64,000 nucleotides of DNA from CBDIHP01 sp965279195 (GTDB taxonomy: Bacteria > Planctomycetota > Planctomycetia > Isosphaerales > Isosphaeraceae). The notes beneath the pieces are model-generated. The model did not search any database, was not told the DNA's origin, and was given only the letters and a program-made list of their open reading frames with translations. Of the stretch, positions 32,876-42,412 are shown piece after piece (position 1 is the stretch's first letter; each line of letters opens with the position of its first letter). The translations under genes and the position numbers were made by a program. The stretch is taken from contig CBDIHP010000031.1 in NCBI GenBank assembly GCA_965279195.1, positions 1-64,000 of the forward strand, read 5' to 3'.

Positions 32876-34570
32876 TTGTCGAGCGCAACACCCCCTCGCA
32901 CCCCGGCCCCACCCGCCGCGACCGACGCGCATCGGCCATGGCCTACGCTCGCCGTGTTTCTCGCGACACTCCTGGTCATGCTCGCCACCGAGCCCGGCCT
33001 GGCGATCGTCTGGGACGAAGGGTACACGCTCGGGCGCGAGGACCGGATCCGCTGGTGGTTCCAGGCCCTGGCCGATCCGCCGGCCTTCGCCGCGAAGTGG
33101 CGGGCCCCGTCCTTGGAACTGGTCCAGCCCGAAGGCTCGCCCCCCGCGCCCCGGACCGACCAGATCGACACCCGGGCCGAGCTCTTCTCGCCCCAGAACC
33201 TCCTCTGGTTCTGGCCGTTCGCCCGCGAGGAACCGCACGGCCATCCGCCGTTCTACGCCCTGCTAGGCCTGATCGGCGACTTCGCGATGCCCTGGGCCCC
33301 GCAGCTCTCTCGGGCACGATTCGGCCCGATCCTCCTGTTCAGCCTGACCTCGGCCGCCCTGTTCGGATTCGTCCGCCGACGCTACGGCCCGTGGGCCGCC
33401 GCCCTGGGTTCGGCCGCCTGGGTCCTCCAGCCGAACCTCTTCGGCCACGGCCACTACGCCGCCTACGACATGCCGCTGGCGTCGCTCTGGCTGCTCTCGG
33501 TCCTCACCTTCTGGCGGGCCGTCGAGCCCGAGGAGGGGACGGTCCGCGATCGCCCCCGATGGGGCTGGGTCGTCGCCTTCGGGCTGCTCTGCGGCTGGGC
33601 GGCCGACACCAAGTTGACCGGCTGGTTCATGCCCGGCCCGTTCATGGTCTGGGCCCTGATTTACCGGGACCGCAGGGCCTTCTGGACCATCCTGGTCGGC
33701 GGCCTCGTCGCGGTCTCGACGCTATGGGCCTTCAACCCGGCCTGGTGGTTCAACCCGGTGGGGGGGATCGTCACCTTCCTCAGGTCGAACCTCTCCCGCG
33801 CCCAGACGAGGCCCATCGAGATAATGTACCTGGGGACCGTCTACAACACCCCGATCGAATCGCTCCCCTGGCATAACACGCTGGTCTGGACGCTGTTCGT
33901 CACCCCCGTCGGGTTCCTGGCGTTCGCCCTGGCCGGGGTCGGCCGGACGTTCGCCAGATTCACGGCCGATCCGTTCGCCGTCCTCGCCTGCCTCCACTGG
34001 TTCGCCGTCCTGACGCTCCGGGCCCTGCCTCGCGTCCCGGGTCATGACGGCGTCCGGCAGTTCCTGGCCGCGTTCGGGCTCCTCGCCCTGGTCGCCGCGA
34101 TCGGTGCCGGGTGGTGCATCGGGCGGTTCGGCAAGGTCGGGAAGGCCCTGGTCTCTCTCGCCATCCTGGAAGGGTCCCTGAGCATCGCAGTCTTCTGGCC
34201 GGTGCCCGTGTCGTACTTCAGTCCGCTGGTGGGTAGCCTCCCCGGCGCGGTGAAGCTCGGCATGGAACCGACGTATTACTGGGATGCCCTCACGCCAGAG
34301 GTCCTGGATTGGCTCAACTCGAACACGCCTCCCGGCCGGACGGTGGTATTCGCGACCAATCCGACGTCCTGGCTCTACCTGAAGCGGACCGGCCAGTTGA
34401 AGGTACCGGTGACCGGGCTCGACCCGGGCCAGCCGCGATGGCTCGTGATCCAGAACCGCCCCGGGGCCTTCGGGCCTCAAATCCGCGAGCTTCTCCGGAC
34501 CAGGAAACCCGCCTACACCTACAGCCGCTGGGGCGTCCCGCTCATCTGGGTCGTGCCGTTGCAGGAATGA
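32876..34570 (+). CDS. ArnT/PMT-like integral membrane glycosyltransferase (copy 1)
   Basis: The 564-residue protein begins at TTG 32876, and no better ATG or GTG lies before the first helix. There are about ten to twelve membrane helices. The first outer loop has the acidic motif VWDEGYTLGRE, the position of the catalytic Asp-Glu in GT-C enzymes that use polyprenyl-phosphate sugars. Other blocks are GHGHYAAYDMPLASLW, PWHNTLVWTLFVTP and PRVPGHDGVRQFLAAF. The family adds sugars to lipid A, proteins or polymers on the outer face. A second, longer member with the same blocks follows downstream. Confidence 0.87.
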   Translation: MSSATPPRTPAPPAATDAHRPWPTLAVFLATLLVMLATEPGLAIVWDEGYTLGREDRIRWWFQALADPPAFAAKWRAPSLELVQPEGSPPAPRTDQIDTRAELFSPQNLLWFWPFAREEPHGHPPFYALLGLIGDFAMPWAPQLSRARFGPILLFSLTSAALFGFVRRRYGPWAAALGSAAWVLQPNLFGHGHYAAYDMPLASLWLLSVLTFWRAVEPEEGTVRDRPRWGWVVAFGLLCGWAADTKLTGWFMPGPFMVWALIYRDRRAFWTILVGGLVAVSTLWAFNPAWWFNPVGGIVTFLRSNLSRAQTRPIEIMYLGTVYNTPIESLPWHNTLVWTLFVTPVGFLAFALAGVGRTFARFTADPFAVLACLHWFAVLTLRALPRVPGHDGVRQFLAAFGLLALVAAIGAGWCIGRFGKVGKALVSLAILEGSLSIAVFWPVPVSYFSPLVGSLPGAVKLGMEPTYYWDALTPEVLDWLNSNTPPGRTVVFATNPTSWLYLKRTGQLKVPVTGLDPGQPRWLVIQNRPGAFGPQIRELLRTRKPAYTYSRWGVPLIWVVPLQE

Positions 34571-34610
34571 TCGACGGGTGATGGATGAAAAGACCCACTC
34601 CTCCCTGATC

Positions 34611-34645
34611 CATCTCCCATCTCCCATCTCCCATCTCCCATCTCC
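34611..34645. repeat. Heptanucleotide tandem repeat, five copies
   Basis: Five perfect CATCTCC units occupy 34611-34645, between the two glycosyltransferase genes and 12 bases before the second start. Copy number may vary by slippage and change spacing ahead of the start codon. Confidence 0.85.
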
Positions 34646-34656
34646 CGAGATTCTCG

Positions 34657-36999
34657 ATGTCCTCTCCGACCCAACCCGACCTCCGCCTCTCCGGCCGAAC
34701 CTGGTGGCTGGCCTGCCTGCTGGTCCTCGGGCTGGCCCTGGCGGCGACGGTGCCGACGACGGGGGATATCGGACTCACCTGGGACGAGCCGTCGTACCGC
34801 TACAGCCAGGTCATGTCGGGCCAGTGGTGGGAGCAGGTGGCGAAGGCCCGGAGCTGGGCGGACCTCACACCCCTGATGGAATCGAATACCCTGCTGTATT
34901 ACTGGCCCTACGGCCGGTTCGGGATCAATTTCCACCCGCCGCTCGCAGGCCAACTCAACCTGCTGACGCACGCCGTCTTTGGGTCGTGGGTGAAGGACAT
35001 CCCGTCGCGCCGACTATCGTCGGTGTTCGAGTACGCGTTGACGATCACCCTCGTGTTCGGCTTCCTCGCACGACGCTACGGGGCCTGGACCGGGGCCATC
35101 GCCGCCGGTTCGATCCTGCTCATGCCCCGGCTCTACGGCGACGGACATATCGCGGGCACCGACACGCCGGGGCTCCCCCTCTGGATCGCGACGGCCTTTG
35201 CGTTCTGGGACGGGCTGAACGAACCCAAAGCGCGCCGCTGGCGGGTCCTCGTCGGCATCCTATTGGGGCTGGCGTTCGTCGAGAAGATGGCCGCGGTCAT
35301 GGTCGTAATCCCCCTGCTCGGCTGGCTGGCCCTGACCAGGGCACGGGGGCTCAAGGACAGGAGTTCCTGGGTCGACGGGGCGTTCACTCTCGGCCTGATG
35401 GGCCTGCCGTTGGCCCTGGCGTTCGCGGAGATCCTGCGGCTCCGCAAGCTCTTCAACGAGCCGCAGATGACGAACCTCTTCACCGAACACCCGGCCACGT
35501 TCCTGCCCGGCGGGGTCCTGGCGATCCCGCTTGTCGTCTGGTTCGTGAGGAGGCTGCTCGCGAGGATCAAGCCGGCGAGCCCGGTCTGGGGCGTGGAGCG
35601 TCCCGGCCTGGAGATGCTCGCCGCCTGGATGGCGTTCGCGCCGGTCGTCGGCTGGCTGGGCAACCCGGCCTGGTGGCGCGAGACGCTCCCGAGGCTGGCC
35701 CATTACTACGCCATCAGCACCGCGAGGCGCGGCGTGCTGCCGGACATCCAGATCCTCTACTTCGGCCAGACCTACGAATACAGCCTCCCCTGGCACAACG
35801 CCTGGACCCTGATCGCGATCACCGTCCCGGCGGGGATCCTGGTCGCGTCGATCGTCGGGCTGTGCGTCGCCCTGCCCTGGACCTGGACGCGGAAGGACCT
35901 GATCCCGGCCTACTTACTCGGCCACCTGCTCGCCTTGCCCGTGATGCGGATGCTCCCCACCCCCGCGCACGACGGCGTCCGGCTGTTCCTGCCGACGTTC
36001 GCCTTCCTCGCCATCTTCGCCGGCTGGGGGGCCGTGTCCGTCATGGGCCGGGTCGGGCGTCGCCTCGGCGGCCTGGCGTCGCCCCTGTTCCGCATCGCCC
36101 TGACCACGCTCATCCTCGCGCCCGCCGCGTACCAGCTCATCCGGATCCACCCCTACGAGCTGTCGTACTTCAATGAGTTCATCGGCGGCCCGCGCGGGGC
36201 GTGGAACGCCGGTTTTGAGCTGTCGTACTGGTACGACGCGTTCAACGACGAGACGATCCCCGAAATCAACAAGGTCGTGCCCGACGGCGAGGGGATCGAC
36301 ACGCTCAACGACAAGACCCAGCCGCCGACATTCACCTGCCTCCAGGAACTCGGCCAGCTCAAGCAAGGGCTGATCGTCGGCTCCCCGCACCGCGACCGCT
36401 TCCCATGGGGCTGGATCCTCACGCAGGACTCCAAGGCGGCGGCCTTCACGCGGCTCCTGTTCGTCATGAAACCAGTCTACGAGCACCGGCCGAAGCAGCT
36501 CGACGGGCTCAGGGTGGTGACCGTGGATTCGTCCGACACCGTCTCGCGTGCCTGGGCCTTGCAACTGCTGGCCGACGCCCCGGCCCCAAATCTGGTCAAC
36601 GAGCCGCCCCTGTCGCCGGCCTGGGTCCGCAGCTCGCCGCTCACGTCGTGGATGGCCCGGCTCTGGGGAGACGGCGTGACGAAGTCGAAGCCCCTCACCA
36701 TCAACCAGGCGATCTTCGACTGGGCCGCGCGCGACCCGGCCGGCCTACGAGCAGCAGCGGCCGAAGTCGCCACCGACCGACCTCCTATCCCGGGCACGGA
36801 CGCGGCGAAGTTGCGGGCAATCCTGGAGCGATTCCGGAGCCCCCGCAACGATCCCACCGCCTCTCTACTCCGGGCCCGCCCGCAGGGTCTACTGGAGGCG
36901 GTCGACATCCTGATCGCCCGACCGGATGCCGTCAAAACGGTCCTGCTCCGCTACCCATACACGGACCCTTCGGCCATCGGCGGGTTCCTCGACCGCTGA
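34657..36999 (+). CDS. ArnT/PMT-like integral membrane glycosyltransferase (copy 2)
   Basis: The protein has 780 residues with a GT-C membrane domain of about ten to twelve helices in the first ~510 residues. The first outer loop carries LTWDEPSYRYSQ (compare VWDEGYTLGRE in the upstream gene). It shares GDGHIAGTDTPGLPLWIA, PWHNAWTLIAITVPAG and PTPAHDGVRLFLPTF with that copy, so the pair arose by duplication. Residues ~520-780 form an extra C-terminal, mostly soluble domain absent from copy 1, with YFNEFIGGPRGAWN near its start, a block often seen in these planctomycete transferases. The donor lipid and acceptor are unknown, and the surrounding genes point to an envelope glycan. Confidence 0.87.
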   Translation: MSSPTQPDLRLSGRTWWLACLLVLGLALAATVPTTGDIGLTWDEPSYRYSQVMSGQWWEQVAKARSWADLTPLMESNTLLYYWPYGRFGINFHPPLAGQLNLLTHAVFGSWVKDIPSRRLSSVFEYALTITLVFGFLARRYGAWTGAIAAGSILLMPRLYGDGHIAGTDTPGLPLWIATAFAFWDGLNEPKARRWRVLVGILLGLAFVEKMAAVMVVIPLLGWLALTRARGLKDRSSWVDGAFTLGLMGLPLALAFAEILRLRKLFNEPQMTNLFTEHPATFLPGGVLAIPLVVWFVRRLLARIKPASPVWGVERPGLEMLAAWMAFAPVVGWLGNPAWWRETLPRLAHYYAISTARRGVLPDIQILYFGQTYEYSLPWHNAWTLIAITVPAGILVASIVGLCVALPWTWTRKDLIPAYLLGHLLALPVMRMLPTPAHDGVRLFLPTFAFLAIFAGWGAVSVMGRVGRRLGGLASPLFRIALTTLILAPAAYQLIRIHPYELSYFNEFIGGPRGAWNAGFELSYWYDAFNDETIPEINKVVPDGEGIDTLNDKTQPPTFTCLQELGQLKQGLIVGSPHRDRFPWGWILTQDSKAAAFTRLLFVMKPVYEHRPKQLDGLRVVTVDSSDTVSRAWALQLLADAPAPNLVNEPPLSPAWVRSSPLTSWMARLWGDGVTKSKPLTINQAIFDWAARDPAGLRAAAAEVATDRPPIPGTDAAKLRAILERFRSPRNDPTASLLRARPQGLLEAVDILIARPDAVKTVLLRYPYTDPSAIGGFLDR

Positions 37000-37168
37000 G
37001 CTGTCGCGTTCCCGCGACGGGCGGGTGTCACTCCCGGGCAACCAATCGGCCGACGCGCGCCTCGGCCCGATCGCTGCGTTGACGCTGGCCGGAGCGTTCG
37101 GCTCCAATGCAGGTCCAGTCCGAGAGCAGGGCTCGGGCCGCCGGCGTCCGTCGCGGAGTCTTCCAGCC

Positions 37169-39616
37169 ATGCGCAACGCCACACGTCGCCCCCGTCGTCC
37201 GTCGCCCCCCGCCCGACGCGCCATCCGGCCGGGCTGCGAGCAGATGGAGGACCGCCAGCTCCTGGCCACGGTCAACTTCGCGATCGACGCTTCCAGGAAC
37301 GCCAGGCCGATCTCTCGCTTCGTCTACGGCGTGAACCAGTCGCTCACCGGTCCTTACGCCAACAACACGTTCGAACGGCTCGGCGGCAACCGCTGGACGG
37401 CGTACAACTGGGAGAACAACGCCTCCAACGCCGGCAGCGACTACCTCTACCAGAACGACAGCTACCTCGGCGGCGGCAACATGCCCGGAGGCGCGGTCGG
37501 CCCGACGCTGGCCGACGCCTCCAGTCACAACGCCGGCGCACTCATCACCGTGCCGATCAACGGCTACGTCTCGGCCGACAAGAACGGCGGCGGCGACGTC
37601 CGCAACAGCGGCTCGAACTACCTCCAGACCCGATTCCGCCAGGAACCCCCGCGTAAGAACGCCCCCTTCAGCCTCACGCCCGACACCAACGATGGATACG
37701 TCTATCAGGATGAGTTCGTGAACTGGGTCAAGTCGAACTACGCCTACGGCGAGACCGACCCGAACCGCCCGATCATGTACTCGCTCGACAACGAGCCCGA
37801 CCTCTGGTCGTCCACGCACGCCGAGATCCACCCCTCGGCGGCGACCTACGCCGAGATGGTCCAGAAGACCATCGACTACGCCGGCGCCATCAAGAGCGTC
37901 GCGCCGGGCAGCAAGGTCTTCGGCCCCGTGAACTACGGCTGGGAAGGACTCGTGAACCTCCAGGACGCGCCCGACGCCAACGGCCGCGACTTCCAGTCGT
38001 TCTACCTCCAGCAGCTCAAGCAGGCGGAAACCACCTACGGTAAGCGGCTCGTCGACGCCCTCGACGTCCACTGGTACCCCGAGGCCCAGGGGGGCGGCGT
38101 CCGCATCACCGGATCCGAGACCACCGACGCCGTCGTCGCCGCACGCCTCCAGGCCCCCCGATCGCTCTGGGACCCCACCTACACCGAGACGAGCTGGATC
38201 ACCCAGTGGTCCACAGGCGGCCCGATCAATCTCCTGCCGCGCCTGCAGTCCAACATCGACGCCAACTACCCCGGGACCAAGCTCGCCATCACCGAGTACA
38301 ACTACGGCGGCGGCTCGCACATCTCGGGCGGCATCGCCGAGGCCGACGTCCTCGGCATCTTCGGCCGCGACGGAGTCTACGCCGCCAATGAATGGGCCCT
38401 CGCATCCAACGAGTCGTTCATCGGCGCGGCGTTCCAGATGTACCGGAACTTCGACGGGGCGAACGGCACCTTCGGCGCCACGTCCGTCTCCGCGAGCACC
38501 TCGGACGTCGCCGCCAGCTCGGTCTACGCCAGCGTCGATCCATCCAACCCGAACGTGATGACGCTCGTGGTCATCAACAAGTCCAGCGCGCCCCTGACCT
38601 CGGTCATGGCCCTTGCCGGCGTCTCGCCCAACGCGACCGCGAAGATCTACCAGCTCACCTCCGCGAGCGCCTCGCCCGTCGCCGCCGGGCAGACGACGGT
38701 CGCGAACCCGTCGAGCTTCTCCTACACCATGCCCGCCTACAGCGTGAGCACGATCCGGATCGTCTCGTCGGGCACGACCACGAACGCGGCCCCGACCGTG
38801 GCGACCCCGGCCGGGGCATCGCCCTCGGTCGTCACCGGGAAGGCGACCACCCTCAGCGTCCTCGGCGCCGATGACGGCGGCGAGTCGAACCTGACCTACA
38901 CCTGGACCACCGTCGGCACCCCGCCCGCCCCGGTGACCTTCTCGGCCAACGGCAACAACGCCGCGAAGTCGGCCGGCGTCACCTTCTCAAGGGCGGGTGC
39001 CTACACGTTCCAGGTCACGGTCTCCGACGGCTCCCTGAGCACCACGAGCTCGGTCAACGTGGTGGTCAGCCAGACCCTGACAACGGTCAAAATAAGCCAG
39101 TCCAGCATCACGCTGCTGACCGGTGCGACCCAGCAGTTTGCGGCATCGGGCCTGGATCAGTTCGGGACGGCGATGTCGGTCGCCCCGGCGTTCGCGTGGA
39201 GCCTCGCCAGCGGCGCGGGGACGGTCAGCGCCTCCGGCCGATACACCGCCCCGGCGACCGCCGGCACGGCCACGGTGAAGGCCGCGTCGGGGACCATCTC
39301 GGCCACGGCCTCGGTCACGATCAACGCGATCAAGGTTCCGGCCGCGCCGACGAAGCTCACCACCCCGACGGTCACGGCGACCTCGGTCAGGCTCTCGTGG
39401 ATGGACAATTCGACGAACGAGGCCGGTTTCCTGATCGAGCGGTCGATCGACGGCAAGACCTGGTCGCAAGTCGCATCCGTGGGTGCAAATCTCAAGTCGT
39501 ACACGGTGCTGGGGCTGACGGCCTCGAAGACCTACTACTTCCGTGTCCGGGCCTACAACGCCGGGGGCGCCTCGGCCTACACCGGCGTGCTGACGGTGAA
39601 GACCAGGCGGAGCTGA
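37169..39616 (+). CDS. Exported GH44-type endoglucanase/xyloglucanase with Ig-like and FN3 domains
   Basis: The protein has 815 residues from ATG 37169. The N-terminus is very basic and carries CEQMEDRQLLATV, a planctomycete export-type motif (LExRxLL) in place of a normal signal peptide. The catalytic region (~35-540) matches GH44, with RLGGNRWTAYNWENN, the proposed acid/base E209 in SLDNEPDLW and the nucleophile E376 in ITEYNYGGG. A beta-sandwich with VMTLVVINKSSAPL follows. Next come a PKD-like domain (~550-640), a bacterial Ig-2-like domain (~645-725) and a fibronectin type III domain (~730-812). Such accessory domains usually hold the enzyme to the surface or to polysaccharide. Confidence 0.9.
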   Translation: MRNATRRPRRPSPPARRAIRPGCEQMEDRQLLATVNFAIDASRNARPISRFVYGVNQSLTGPYANNTFERLGGNRWTAYNWENNASNAGSDYLYQNDSYLGGGNMPGGAVGPTLADASSHNAGALITVPINGYVSADKNGGGDVRNSGSNYLQTRFRQEPPRKNAPFSLTPDTNDGYVYQDEFVNWVKSNYAYGETDPNRPIMYSLDNEPDLWSSTHAEIHPSAATYAEMVQKTIDYAGAIKSVAPGSKVFGPVNYGWEGLVNLQDAPDANGRDFQSFYLQQLKQAETTYGKRLVDALDVHWYPEAQGGGVRITGSETTDAVVAARLQAPRSLWDPTYTETSWITQWSTGGPINLLPRLQSNIDANYPGTKLAITEYNYGGGSHISGGIAEADVLGIFGRDGVYAANEWALASNESFIGAAFQMYRNFDGANGTFGATSVSASTSDVAASSVYASVDPSNPNVMTLVVINKSSAPLTSVMALAGVSPNATAKIYQLTSASASPVAAGQTTVANPSSFSYTMPAYSVSTIRIVSSGTTTNAAPTVATPAGASPSVVTGKATTLSVLGADDGGESNLTYTWTTVGTPPAPVTFSANGNNAAKSAGVTFSRAGAYTFQVTVSDGSLSTTSSVNVVVSQTLTTVKISQSSITLLTGATQQFAASGLDQFGTAMSVAPAFAWSLASGAGTVSASGRYTAPATAGTATVKAASGTISATASVTINAIKVPAAPTKLTTPTVTATSVRLSWMDNSTNEAGFLIERSIDGKTWSQVASVGANLKSYTVLGLTASKTYYFRVRAYNAGGASAYTGVLTVKTRRS

Positions 39617-39623
39617 GGCCCGA

Positions 39624-40841
39624 TCAGAACTCGGCGGCGGCCGTCTCGACCTCGGACTCCTCACGGACCGCCAGGCCTCGCAGCAGCGGCACCGCGAGGC
39701 CGAGCGAGACGGCGGTGAGCGTCGCGGCCAGGGCGTAGGGCATCGCGACCATCCCCCGTCCGAGGATCATGTTGCCGATCAGGTAGGATCCCATGCGGGC
39801 GAGGGTCTGGGCCGACGACAGGGTCCCGAAGATCGCCCCCTGCTCGTCGTCCGGGGAGATCCGCGAGAGGAGCCCGCTCAGCGACGGCCCCACGAGCCCC
39901 TGGCCGACCGCGATGAGCAGGACCGCGAACGCCAGCGCGGCGATGCTCCAGACCTGGGTCATCGCGAGATACCCGAGGAGGACAGCCACCAGCCCCGATA
40001 GGATTAATCGGGGTTCGCCGAACCTCGGCACGAGCCGACGGATGAAGCCCCCCTGCACGATCGCGCTGATGAGCCCGAGATACGCGAACGCGAACGCCGC
40101 AGCGCGGGGGGAGAGGCCCAGTCGTTCGGGCAGAAACAGGCTGAACGTCCCCTCCAGGAAGGCGAACGCGAGCGTGTTGAGGCTGCCCAGCAGCACCAGC
40201 CAGCCGACGCCCGGGAGCGAGACGAGGTCGATCAGCCCCCGCATGCTCACCACCCGGGCCTTCGAACGGGCCAGGCCGTCGGCCGGACGGCTCTCGGGCA
40301 GGTGGGTCAGCACGAGGATCCAGGCGAGCGTCGAGAATCCGGCCGCCACCAGAAACGGCAGGCGGAGCCGCCACTCGGGCGGGACGGGCAGCGAGATCAG
40401 GATGCCCGAGAGCAACGGCCCGAGCACGAACCCCACCCCGAACGCCGCGCCCAGCAGGCCGAGGCCCTTCGAGCGGTTCTCGGGCTTGGTGATGTCGGCG
40501 ATGTACGCCTGGGCGACCAGGATGTTCCCGCCCGAGGCCCCGTCGAGCACCCGGGCGAGGAGCATCACCCAGTACTCGCGCGAGAGGCCCAGGATCACGA
40601 ACGAGATCGCGGTCCCCGCCTGGCTGACGGCCAGGACGGGTCGGCGTCCGTAGCGATCGCTGAGGCGACCGAGGATCGGCCCGGCGATGAGCTGGAAGAG
40701 CGGATACGCGGCCAGGATCAGGCCGATCTGAGTCCCCGAGAAATTGTATTCCTTGGCGAACGGGGCCAGGAGCGGCATCACCATCGTGAACCCGAGCAGG
40801 TCCACGAGAACGATCAGGACGACGACGACCAGTGGAGACAT
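39624..40841 (-). CDS. MFS transporter, TetA-like drug:H+ antiporter
   Basis: The protein has 405 residues and about twelve membrane helices. The start MSPLVVVVLIVLVDLLGFTM leads straight into helix one, with the TetA-type DLLGF. Motif A between helices 2 and 3 is GRLSDRYGRRPVL. The antiporter motif C region is GAAFGVGFVLGPLLSG in helix 5. This places it in the 12-helix DHA1 group together with tetracycline exporters and related sugar or drug pumps, but no substrate can be read. Its gene converges with the GH44 gene, with 7 bases between the two stops. Confidence 0.93.
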   Translation of the reverse strand: MSPLVVVVLIVLVDLLGFTMVMPLLAPFAKEYNFSGTQIGLILAAYPLFQLIAGPILGRLSDRYGRRPVLAVSQAGTAISFVILGLSREYWVMLLARVLDGASGGNILVAQAYIADITKPENRSKGLGLLGAAFGVGFVLGPLLSGILISLPVPPEWRLRLPFLVAAGFSTLAWILVLTHLPESRPADGLARSKARVVSMRGLIDLVSLPGVGWLVLLGSLNTLAFAFLEGTFSLFLPERLGLSPRAAAFAFAYLGLISAIVQGGFIRRLVPRFGEPRLILSGLVAVLLGYLAMTQVWSIAALAFAVLLIAVGQGLVGPSLSGLLSRISPDDEQGAIFGTLSSAQTLARMGSYLIGNMILGRGMVAMPYALAATLTAVSLGLAVPLLRGLAVREESEVETAAAEF

Positions 40842-40929
40842 CGGGACTCCTGCCTGCGGACCATCCGACCCCGAACAGGGACCGCGATCCTATCGAATTG
40901 GAACCGGGGATGGTACCCGGCCGACGCGT

Positions 40930-41490
40930 TCAGGAGCCCGCGGCCTCGACCGCCTGGGGCTTGTCCACGTCCTCGCCGTAACGCTCGCGGCGGAGGGCGT
41001 CGGCCTGATTCTTGACCTCGATCAGGAGCCTCGCCTGGGCGACGATCACGGCGTATTCGACCGCGAACGCCCCGATGTTGAACGCCAGGGCCAGCGACGT
41101 GAGCGCCAGGTGCCAGGTCGGATTCCAGCCCTGGGCATCGGCCCCCGCGCCGAACCACGCGGCCGCGCCGATGAGGGTCATGCTCCAGAACTCGAACCGG
41201 AACGCCTTCTTCTTGTTCTTCTTCGCCTGGGCCTCGACCCACTCGGGCAGATGGTAGACCCGCACGACCTCCTTCACCCACTTCCCGGTGCCGAGGAAGT
41301 AGGTGTAGACGATCGAGTGGACCAGGAGGGTCCACATCGTGGTGAACAGGCCGAGGAGGAAGTGCGTGCCGTGCCAGGGGGCGGTATGCCCCGGCTGACG
41401 GACCTCGCCGCTGGTGATGAGGCCGACGATGAACGTGACGACCAGGAGGGAGGCGTTCGAGACGGCCAGGCCCAGGAAGATGCGGTGCAT
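40930..41490 (-). CDS. Conserved four-helix membrane protein of unknown function
   Basis: The protein has 186 residues from ATG 41490. The longer open frame to 41565 adds a Pro-rich stretch without a hydrophobic signal and is unlikely. Four membrane helices are visible (~2-22, ~42-65, ~103-122, ~128-150). They enclose HTAPWHGTHFLLGLFTTMW and IVYTYFLGTGKWVKEVV, followed by a basic loop KKNKKKAFRFEFW. His-rich pairs in helix two could bind metal or haem, but the pattern is not one I can name. The gene is 88 bases upstream of the MFS gene on the same strand, so the two are probably co-transcribed. Confidence 0.8.
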   Translation of the reverse strand: MHRIFLGLAVSNASLLVVTFIVGLITSGEVRQPGHTAPWHGTHFLLGLFTTMWTLLVHSIVYTYFLGTGKWVKEVVRVYHLPEWVEAQAKKNKKKAFRFEFWSMTLIGAAAWFGAGADAQGWNPTWHLALTSLALAFNIGAFAVEYAVIVAQARLLIEVKNQADALRRERYGEDVDKPQAVEAAGS

Positions 41491-41951
41491 AAGGGCGAAC
41501 TCGGTCCACGGGCGGTGCGTGCGGGGTGGAAGGGGCCCGCTCGCGGGGAAGGCGGGGCATCCCAATAGGTTAGGCGACCGCCGTTCCGCTTGGCAATCGG
41601 TGAGGCGGCCCCATTTCGCCCGCGGCCCGTCTCAATTCGAGAGGTTCCGGACAATTTAGAGAGAATCTCGATCAACTTGAGCGAGGCAGAGCGTAGAAAA
41701 TCCGCTTCTCGGATCCCCAAAAGTTCGGGCCATGATTGGCGATTTCGCAGACCAACGGCCGTTTTCGTGCGGTTTTCGCGGGAAATGTGCGAGTCGTCAG
41801 GGACTGTGAATGCCGGGAGGATGGATTTCCGGGACGCATTTTCCGCCGGGAGCATCCGCGGGGTCGCGGTGGCGTAGGGTTTGATTAGGAATCAGTTCCG
41901 ACGGGTTCGAGACGATCGCCGCACTCGCCCGTCGCACACCCCACCCCGAGA
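41491..41951. other. Long intergenic region, less G+C-rich, no supported gene
   Basis: These 461 bases separate two divergent genes. A 95-codon frame (41590-41877) exists but its third codon positions do not show the strong G/C bias of the surrounding genes. The region probably holds promoters for both sides and could hold an untranslated RNA, for which I see no terminator. Confidence 0.4.
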
Positions 41952-42239
41952 ATGAGCCCCACGATGCTGACCGGTCAATCGCTTTCCGACGAGACCCGCG
42001 CCGGACTGAGCCTCCTCATCGGCTGGAGCGTTTCCGCCCGGCTCCGCGAAGGCCGTGGGCGGGACGACATCCGCAGCGATGTCCTCCGCTATGTCGTCCA
42101 GGCCGTCCGCCGGGTCGAGATGGACGAGTGGGAGGAGGAGACGCTCGTCGCCTTCGCCCAGCGGGCGATCGAATCCTGCCTGGCCAGCCCCGCCCGCGTC
42201 CCCGACCTGTCGCACCCCACCTTGCGCCGGGCGAGTTGA
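41952..42239 (+). CDS. Small protein of unknown family, paralogue A
   Basis: The protein has 95 residues from ATG 41952 (ATG 41964 is a possible alternative). It is acidic and helical and has no signal, membrane segment or Cys. It aligns over most of its length with the product of the next gene at 42413: LSDETRAGLSLLIGW against LTPETQKDLRELVHT, and VQAVRRVEMDEWEEET against LQAARRVGMSEWALES. The shared core is QA-x-RRV-x-M-x-EW followed by a VA(F/Y)xQR helix. The pattern recalls small regulatory or adaptor proteins but I know no named family. Confidence 0.7.
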   Translation: MSPTMLTGQSLSDETRAGLSLLIGWSVSARLREGRGRDDIRSDVLRYVVQAVRRVEMDEWEEETLVAFAQRAIESCLASPARVPDLSHPTLRRAS

Positions 42240-42412
42240 TCTGGGGCGACGCGAGATTGACACTTTGTACGGGCAGCCCTGCGCAAGCACCGGAAATCGG
42301 AGCGAAAAGGCGACAAAAGTGTTCGCCTTCCCGAACGGAGGCAAGGAATCTGGGGAGAGCCGAGGTCACCAGACGGCCCCTCATCCGAAACCCCGCCCAA
42401 GGACGCCCGGCC

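Noticed and set aside
36926..37168. Upstream extension of the GH44 gene
   Set aside because: It overlaps the end of the glycosyltransferase gene. The export-type N-terminus begins properly at 37169.
37600..39600. CRISPR-like repeats
   Set aside because: Repeated Ala/Thr/Ser codons in the Ig-like domains give local similarity only. No regularly spaced direct repeats with unique spacers were found anywhere in the window.
41590..41877. A 95-codon frame in the long intergenic region
   Set aside because: No G/C bias at third codon positions, no recognisable motif and no ribosome binding site.
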